This document shows positions 7,118 through 10,823 of a DNA stretch of 10,823 bases, one piece after another (position 1 is the stretch's first letter; each line of letters begins with the position of its first letter). Under the pieces are notes generated by a model. The model was not told where the DNA came from and did no database searches. It was given only the letters and a program-made list of their open reading frames with translations. The position numbers were made by a program, and so were the translations under genes. The DNA is from Planctomycetota bacterium (lineage in GTDB: Bacteria > Planctomycetota > Planctomycetia > Planctomycetales > Planctomycetaceae): assembly GCA_026692825.1 (NCBI GenBank), contig JAPLOC010000487.1, positions 1-10,823 of the forward strand, written 5' to 3'.

Positions 7118-7147
7118 TTTCTGTGTCATTCCGTGCATTTCCGTGGC
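7118..7147. repeat. Three tandem 10-bp TTCCGTG units between convergent genes
   Basis: Three consecutive decamers with the core TTCCGTG (7118-7127, the most diverged; 7128-7137; 7138-7147) lie between the two convergent stop codons. They resemble the TTTCGTG 9-mers of the element at 5271-5439 but with a 10-bp period. They contain no ORF. Confidence 0.6.
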
Positions 7148-7157
7148 ACGACTTACC

Positions 7158-7169
7158 GTATCCGGATAC
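7158..7169. terminator. Short palindrome between convergent genes
   Basis: GTATCCGGATAC is a perfect 12-bp palindrome centred between the stops at 7079 and 7192. It might serve as a shared bidirectional terminator, but it is short and has no clear T-run next to it. Confidence 0.3.
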
Positions 7170-7191
7170 TTGAACGGCAACTTCCGCCGAC

Positions 7192-9204
7192 CTAGTTTTT
7201 CGCTGCCGGAATGACGGCGACTTCGTGGGAAGTGGCGTTATTCTTGGCGTTGGAATCCTTGCCGGTCTCCACCGCGTCGACGGTCGCCACCTGATGATAC
7301 TGCAATAACGCTCCCTGTTCGAAATAGACGTTCTTGATCGCCACTTCATATTCCGTGCGCGCCAGAAAATACCGGCTCTCGGCGTCCGACAGTCGCCGCT
7401 GCGCGTCGAGTCGGCGATCGAGCTGCTCGATCGTCTGCCGATCGTTGAGCTTCCGCGACTCCAGCGACTCCACCAACTTCTTCGCCGACCGGTAGCGGTT
7501 CAGTGTGGTCTGACAGACCGTCCACGCCCGTTCCGATTCCGCGAGGGAACCACTCAGGTCATGCACGATCTGCCGTTCTTGTTCGTACAGTACCGATTTC
7601 TCCCGTGCCAGCAGCAGCTCGGCCTGATGGACGGCGGCGTGCGCCCGGCGGAATCCAAGGGGGACATCAAGTTCAAACCCGAGTTGCCACTCCTGAAAGT
7701 TCCCCGTCCCCAGGTTTTCCCAGGCGCTGTTGAACTGTCCGAAGTTCCCGGAATCCCCCGCCAGATCCTTCCCGAAGCCGCGCCATCGATAACGCCCCAT
7801 CGCGTCAAATGTCGGTTTCAGAAAGCTCTTCGAGGCGGTCAATTCCATCTGCCGGCGTTCCATCCGCAGTCGCTGACGTTTCAATTCGGGGCGTCCCGCC
7901 ATCGCCAGTGAAATCGACGCGTCGTAATCGAGAACGAGTTCCGCCTGCGCCGGCTCGTCACTGGGACGGAGCAGTTGCCCCTCGGTGATCGGCAGACCAA
8001 TCAGCAGGCGTAGCCGTCGCTCGGCGACCTGCAACCCACCCGAGCCCCGAAACGTTCCCCCCGAAGAGCCATTGAAGGTCCGGGTGCTGTCGTTCTGTTT
8101 GCCCGACAGGGCGTTTTCGACTTCTTCCTGAAAGCGGAAGTACTGCTCCTCGGCGAGCGCCCGGCGGTCGTCGGCGGTGATCCCGCGGTTGGCCGCCTCT
8201 TCCACCGCCTGCCACACCGCCAGACTCTTATCCCGCGCTTTGATGCGCGCGTCGAGGTCACGGTACGCGAAGTACAGATCCCAGTAGGCGTTGGAGACGT
8301 TCGACAGATAGTCGCGAACCCCAATTTCGAAGTCGGCCTGGCTGATGCGGGCGTTGGCTCGGGCGACCATCACGCCGTTAATAAATCCGGGCGTTGAAAC
8401 CGGGCCGGCGATGCGGTTGAACTCCACACCCGCCCGTTGTAACAGAGGCTGGCGAAACTCCATTTCGATGTTCGACTGCCACGCTGACGCAAAGAAGTTT
8501 CCGGGAGCGTTGTTGGCGTTGTAGTCGGTGAAGTTGCGGACGGTGAGCTGGGTTCCGGTCGCCGCCGTCTTTTGAAGCTGGGTCTGCCAGGTGTGCAGAT
8601 CCTGCTGGAACAGACGGGTTCCCCCTCCCAGAAAGTTGTTGTTGATCGCCCGGTCGTTCTTTTCAAATCCCCCCGTGGTGTTCCATTTGGCGTCAAATTC
8701 CGAGAGCGCCGCTTGGACACCGAACCGCGGGTCCGATTCCACAATCGACGGCTCGAACTTGGTCGTCACGCGGTCGGGACCATTCAACACCAGCCCCCCC
8801 AAGTCCCGCAGCACGGTGGAATTCGCGAGCGCCAGTTGAATGGTCTCGTCGAGGGAAATGTCATGGAAATTCTCGGGGCGGAGATCCTGTTCGGCGATCG
8901 TGTGAGGACGACGGCCACTGTCGGCGCAAATGTGTGGCTGGTCCAGTTCCTCGGGTTCGAGGTTCAGCAATCCCGTGGAAACGACGGTGCCCTCGCTGGA
9001 GTCGGGAGCGACTTTTGCCGACTCGCGTCCCGTGGAAAGGCAACCCACCAGACCGAGCAGTGTGGGGCAGACCACAAGTCGTGACCAGCGTCTGAGCAGA
9101 CTCAATAGTCGTTCGCGTCTCGACAGATGCGGGCGCATTCGTTCCACGGCGCGGATCAGCCCGTTCCGTGCGGGGGCTGGTACGAGTGCAGTTCGCGGAG
9201 CCAT
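7192..9204 (-). CDS. TolC-family outer-membrane channel lipoprotein
   Basis: This is an outer-membrane factor of the TolC/OEP family, which forms trimeric channels for efflux pumps or type I secretion. It has 670 residues against about 490 for E. coli TolC. The extra length is a 115-residue N-terminal region and a Gly/Ser loop at 378-390. After a basic start (residues 24-42), a hydrophobic stretch ends in a lipobox LVGC (52-55), so Cys55 is probably lipidated. The first OEP repeat runs from about 116 (ISLDETIQLALANS) through RQPLLQRAGVEFNRIAGP (251-268) and the coiled-coil helices at 285-370 to LLIGLP (400-405). The second runs from about 428 (DASISLAMAGRPELKRQR) through DVPLGFRRAHAAVHQAEL (513-530) and a long helical hairpin to EVAIKNVYFEQGALLQYH (620-637). 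The start at ATG 9204 is backed by AGGA nine bases upstream. No ABC transporter or periplasmic adaptor gene is in the window, so the substrate is unknown. The Ig-repeat gene lies upstream on the same strand but 403 bases away. Confidence 0.92.
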   Translation of the reverse strand: MAPRTALVPAPARNGLIRAVERMRPHLSRRERLLSLLRRWSRLVVCPTLLGLVGCLSTGRESAKVAPDSSEGTVVSTGLLNLEPEELDQPHICADSGRRPHTIAEQDLRPENFHDISLDETIQLALANSTVLRDLGGLVLNGPDRVTTKFEPSIVESDPRFGVQAALSEFDAKWNTTGGFEKNDRAINNNFLGGGTRLFQQDLHTWQTQLQKTAATGTQLTVRNFTDYNANNAPGNFFASAWQSNIEMEFRQPLLQRAGVEFNRIAGPVSTPGFINGVMVARANARISQADFEIGVRDYLSNVSNAYWDLYFAYRDLDARIKARDKSLAVWQAVEEAANRGITADDRRALAEEQYFRFQEEVENALSGKQNDSTRTFNGSSGGTFRGSGGLQVAERRLRLLIGLPITEGQLLRPSDEPAQAELVLDYDASISLAMAGRPELKRQRLRMERRQMELTASKSFLKPTFDAMGRYRWRGFGKDLAGDSGNFGQFNSAWENLGTGNFQEWQLGFELDVPLGFRRAHAAVHQAELLLAREKSVLYEQERQIVHDLSGSLAESERAWTVCQTTLNRYRSAKKLVESLESRKLNDRQTIEQLDRRLDAQRRLSDAESRYFLARTEYEVAIKNVYFEQGALLQYHQVATVDAVETGKDSNAKNNATSHEVAVIPAAKN

Positions 9205-9213
9205 GCGGGCAAT

Positions 9214-9217
9214 TCCT
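9214..9217 (-). promoter_or_regulatory. Ribosome binding site of the TolC-family gene
   Basis: AGGA on the minus strand with nine bases before ATG 9204. It supports the long N-terminus over the in-frame ATG at residue 23, which would leave 32 residues before the lipobox Cys and is also plausible. Confidence 0.55.
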
Positions 9218-9481
9218 GTCGAATCGATGAGCCTCCGGACAATCTCTCCGCCGGATCACTTCTTGATTCGACCCGATGCCCCCAAAAACTGAGGCACAAC
9301 CGATACGGGCGGAATAGCACGGCAACAGAACCCATAGTTCCCATTTTTGCAAACCACGCAATTTGTGCGGACCGCCGACGCTGCGCAAATTGACGTCAAG
9401 GGGTAGTGAAGTGTGGCGTTGCTGCACGAAAGACACTCGACAGTGTGGCCGATACGACGTCGATCCAGAGCCGCGCACGAA

Positions 9482-9523
9482 CAGACGCCGGTTCCCAAGC
9501 GAGTGGCTGGAAACCGGCGTCTG
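9482..9523. terminator. Perfect 12-bp stem hairpin, second of two
   Basis: CAGACGCCGGTT (9482-9493) pairs fully with AACCGGCGTCTG (9512-9523) around an 18-base loop. It lies about 85 bases after the Ig-repeat stop. No T-run follows on the minus strand, so it may act as an RNA-stabilising or Rho-related structure rather than a classical terminator. Confidence 0.55.
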
Positions 9524-9540
9524 AAACGCGATTGCGAAAT

Positions 9541-9582
9541 TGAAACCCGTGACCAATATTCAACCGGTCACGGGAGGTTTCA
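9541..9582 (-). terminator. Hairpin terminator candidate of the Ig-repeat gene
   Basis: CCCGTGACC (9546-9554) pairs with GGTCACGGG (9566-9574). The stem extends with TGAAA (9541-9545) and TTTCA (9578-9582) after a three-base bulge. On the minus strand it follows the Ig-repeat stop by about 25 bases and is followed by TTTCAATTTC, a weak T-rich tail. Confidence 0.65.
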
Positions 9583-9607
9583 GGAGTGTGCTTCGTTCGA
9601 AACCGGA

Positions 9608-10423
9608 CTACACAAAGTTGACCGTGTAGTTGCGCGAACTGGTCGCACCCACGGTGTCGGTCGCGGTCACGGTGAACGAAATTGCCCCGGGGACATCGGA
9701 CATGCCGAGCACCTGAACGATGTCTCCGATGATATTGATCCCAATGTTCGCGAAATTATTCACGACATTGCTGAGGCTCATCACATGGGTACCCGTTCCA
9801 CCGCTCGCCAGAATGAACTGCTGGTACTGTTGCGACTTGAAGCCACCTGGCAATGTTGTTGGGGTGATATTCAACGGCGTGCTGATGGTCACCGCGAAGT
9901 TCTGCGCAGCGAACGCCCCCAGGGGGTCTGTCGCGCGAATCGTGAACGCGAACGTCCCCACGTCTGTCGGCGTACCGGCCACTGTACCGTTCGCCGGATT
10001 CAGGTTCAATCCGGTTGGCAACGAGCCGCTCGCGATCGTGTAGGTCAACGCTCCCGTACCACCGGTCGCCGCCACCTGTTGACTGTAGCCGGCGAAATTC
10101 TGCGTCCAGTTTGACAGGGTCGCGGTTGTGATGTTCACCGGCCCGGCGACAACAATCGTGTAGTCCTTCACTCCCGTCGCGCCCACCGAGTCGGTCGCCG
10201 TCACGGTGAAGTTGAAGGTGTTGGCGACGGTCGGTGTGCCGCTCAGAATACCGGTCGTGGAATTCAGGTTCATGCCGGTCGGCAAATTGCCGCTGGTCAC
10301 CGCGAATGTCTTCGCACCCGTTCCCCCCGTGGTTCCCAGTGTCTGGCTGTAGTTGAACTGGTTCTGCGTCGCGTTGGGCAGTGTCGCGGGAGTCACGACG
10401 ATGGCGGGATTGATCACCACCGT
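9608..10423 (-). CDS. C-terminal part of Ig-like (He_PIG) repeat surface protein, after a frame break
   Basis: This segment reads from TVVINPAIVVTPATLPN (10423) to the TAG at 9608, about 271 residues. It contains two complete Ig-like repeats of about 88 residues of the He_PIG (putative Ig) type: YSQTLGTTGGTGAKTFAV, then SGNLPTGMNLNSTTGILSG, then TPTVANTFNFTVTATDSVGA; and YSQQVAATGGTGALTYTI, then SGSLPTGLNLNPANGTVAG, then FTIRATDPLGA. A final diverged repeat (YQQFILASGGTGTHVMSL, then FTVTATDTVGATSSRNYTVNFV) lacks the LPxGLxLNxxTG strand and ends the protein without an anchor or sorting motif. Such arrays form rod-like extracellular stalks or binding modules. The longer formal ORF, starting at 10573, opens with Arg/His-rich nonsense, so coding begins only at the break near 10424. 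Ligand and partner are unknown. Confidence 0.85.
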   Translation of the reverse strand, partial: TVVINPAIVVTPATLPNATQNQFNYSQTLGTTGGTGAKTFAVTSGNLPTGMNLNSTTGILSGTPTVANTFNFTVTATDSVGATGVKDYTIVVAGPVNITTATLSNWTQNFAGYSQQVAATGGTGALTYTIASGSLPTGLNLNPANGTVAGTPTDVGTFAFTIRATDPLGAFAAQNFAVTISTPLNITPTTLPGGFKSQQYQQFILASGGTGTHVMSLSNVVNNFANIGINIIGDIVQVLGMSDVPGAISFTVTATDTVGATSSRNYTVNFV

Positions 10424-10823
10424 GCGACGGTCGGTGTGCCACTCAAGACGCCGGTGTTGGGATTCAGCGTCAATCCGTTCGGGAGCGTTCCCACCGTGAC
10501 GGCGAACGTCGAAGCCCCGGTTCCGCCAGTGGTCGCGATCGTCTGGCTGTATCCCGACTTGCTGATCGTCCAATTGGCCAGCGTCGCCGTCGTGATGCTC
10601 AGTGTCGAATTGATCGTGATGCTGTAGGCTTGCTCGTCGAACGCACCGACCGTATCGGTCGCCCGGAGGACGAACACCGAGGTGCCCGCCGCCGACGGTG
10701 TTCCGGCGATCGTGGACCCGACCAAATTCAGACCTGCGGGAAGAGTTCCCGAGGCGACCGAGATCGTCTTGGCACCCGTTCCCCCGACGGTCGCGATCGA
10801 CTGATTGTATCCCGTGCCCGATG
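10414..10823 (-). CDS. Upstream part of the same Ig-like repeat protein, truncated by window edge and frame break
   Basis: The frame is open from the right edge (SGTGYNQSIATVGGTGAKTI...) and enters the same He_PIG-type repeat pattern: one nearly complete unit (SGTLPAGLNLVGSTIAGTPS, then VFVLRATDTVGAFDEQAYSI) and most of a second (YSQTIATTGGTGASTFAV, then LPNGLTLNPNTGVLSG, then TPTVA). It then hits TGA at 10416-10414 after two out-of-pattern residues (RW). The remainder of the second unit, the FTVTATDSVGA-type strand, is missing, and the neighbouring frame resumes at TVVINP. No start codon for this protein lies in the window; the gene continues to the right. It is most likely one gene with the segment at 9608-10423. 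Confidence 0.83.
   Translation of the reverse strand, partial: SGTGYNQSIATVGGTGAKTISVASGTLPAGLNLVGSTIAGTPSAAGTSVFVLRATDTVGAFDEQAYSITINSTLSITTATLANWTISKSGYSQTIATTGGTGASTFAVTVGTLPNGLTLNPNTGVLSGTPTVARW

Larger units (their letters stand above)
9205..9607. other. Intergenic region between Ig-repeat gene and TolC-family gene
   Basis: No gene is supported in these 403 bases. It carries the ribosome binding site of the TolC-family gene (AGGA at 9214-9217), an imperfect dyad CAATTTGTGC (9359-9368) / GCGCAAATTG (9383-9392) that could be an operator or part of a promoter, and two strong hairpins next to the Ig-repeat gene's stop. Confidence 0.65.

Overview
Organism. The window most likely comes from a planctomycete (PVC group). 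This rests on an inverse-autotransporter-like barrel fused to a giant Asn/Gly/Thr-rich beta-helix, a He_PIG-type Ig-repeat surface protein, a long TolC-family lipoprotein that looks planctomycetal, and intergenic repeats built on TTTCGTG/TTCCGTG units. The DNA is G+C-rich by eye. No rRNA or other marker fixes the genus. Layout. Positions 1-4860 (minus strand) hold one very large surface-protein gene that runs out of the left edge. It has a signal peptide, an outer-membrane beta-barrel, a probable helical linker and a passenger of more than 1,200 residues made of right-handed parallel beta-helix repeats. As given, its reading frame breaks three times (near 3541, 2581 and 901), yet the protein sequence continues sensibly across each break, so it is annotated as four pieces of one gene. 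Positions 4861-5714 are non-coding and contain a 169-bp inverted-repeat element (5271-5439). Positions 5715-6587 (+) encode undecaprenyl-diphosphatase UppP. Positions 6744-7079 (+) encode a 111-residue protein with four CxxC pairs. Positions 7192-9204 (minus) encode a 670-residue TolC-family outer-membrane lipoprotein that converges on the CxxC gene. Positions 9205-9607 are non-coding and carry two strong hairpins. Positions 9608-10823 (minus) are the C-terminal part of an Ig-like repeat protein that enters from the right edge and has its own frame break near 10424, apparently from loss of about two thirds of a beta-strand unit. How the genes relate. The window is mainly an envelope region: two very large repetitive surface or secreted proteins, an outer-membrane efflux/export channel and the lipid-carrier recycling enzyme for cell-wall synthesis. 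No operon is obvious; strand changes and gaps of 112-854 bp separate the transcription units. A functional link between the TolC-like protein and either surface protein is only a positional guess. The most notable points are the barrel-first, beta-helix passenger architecture, the four frame breaks confined to the repetitive surface genes, and the paired short-tandem/inverted repeats between genes.
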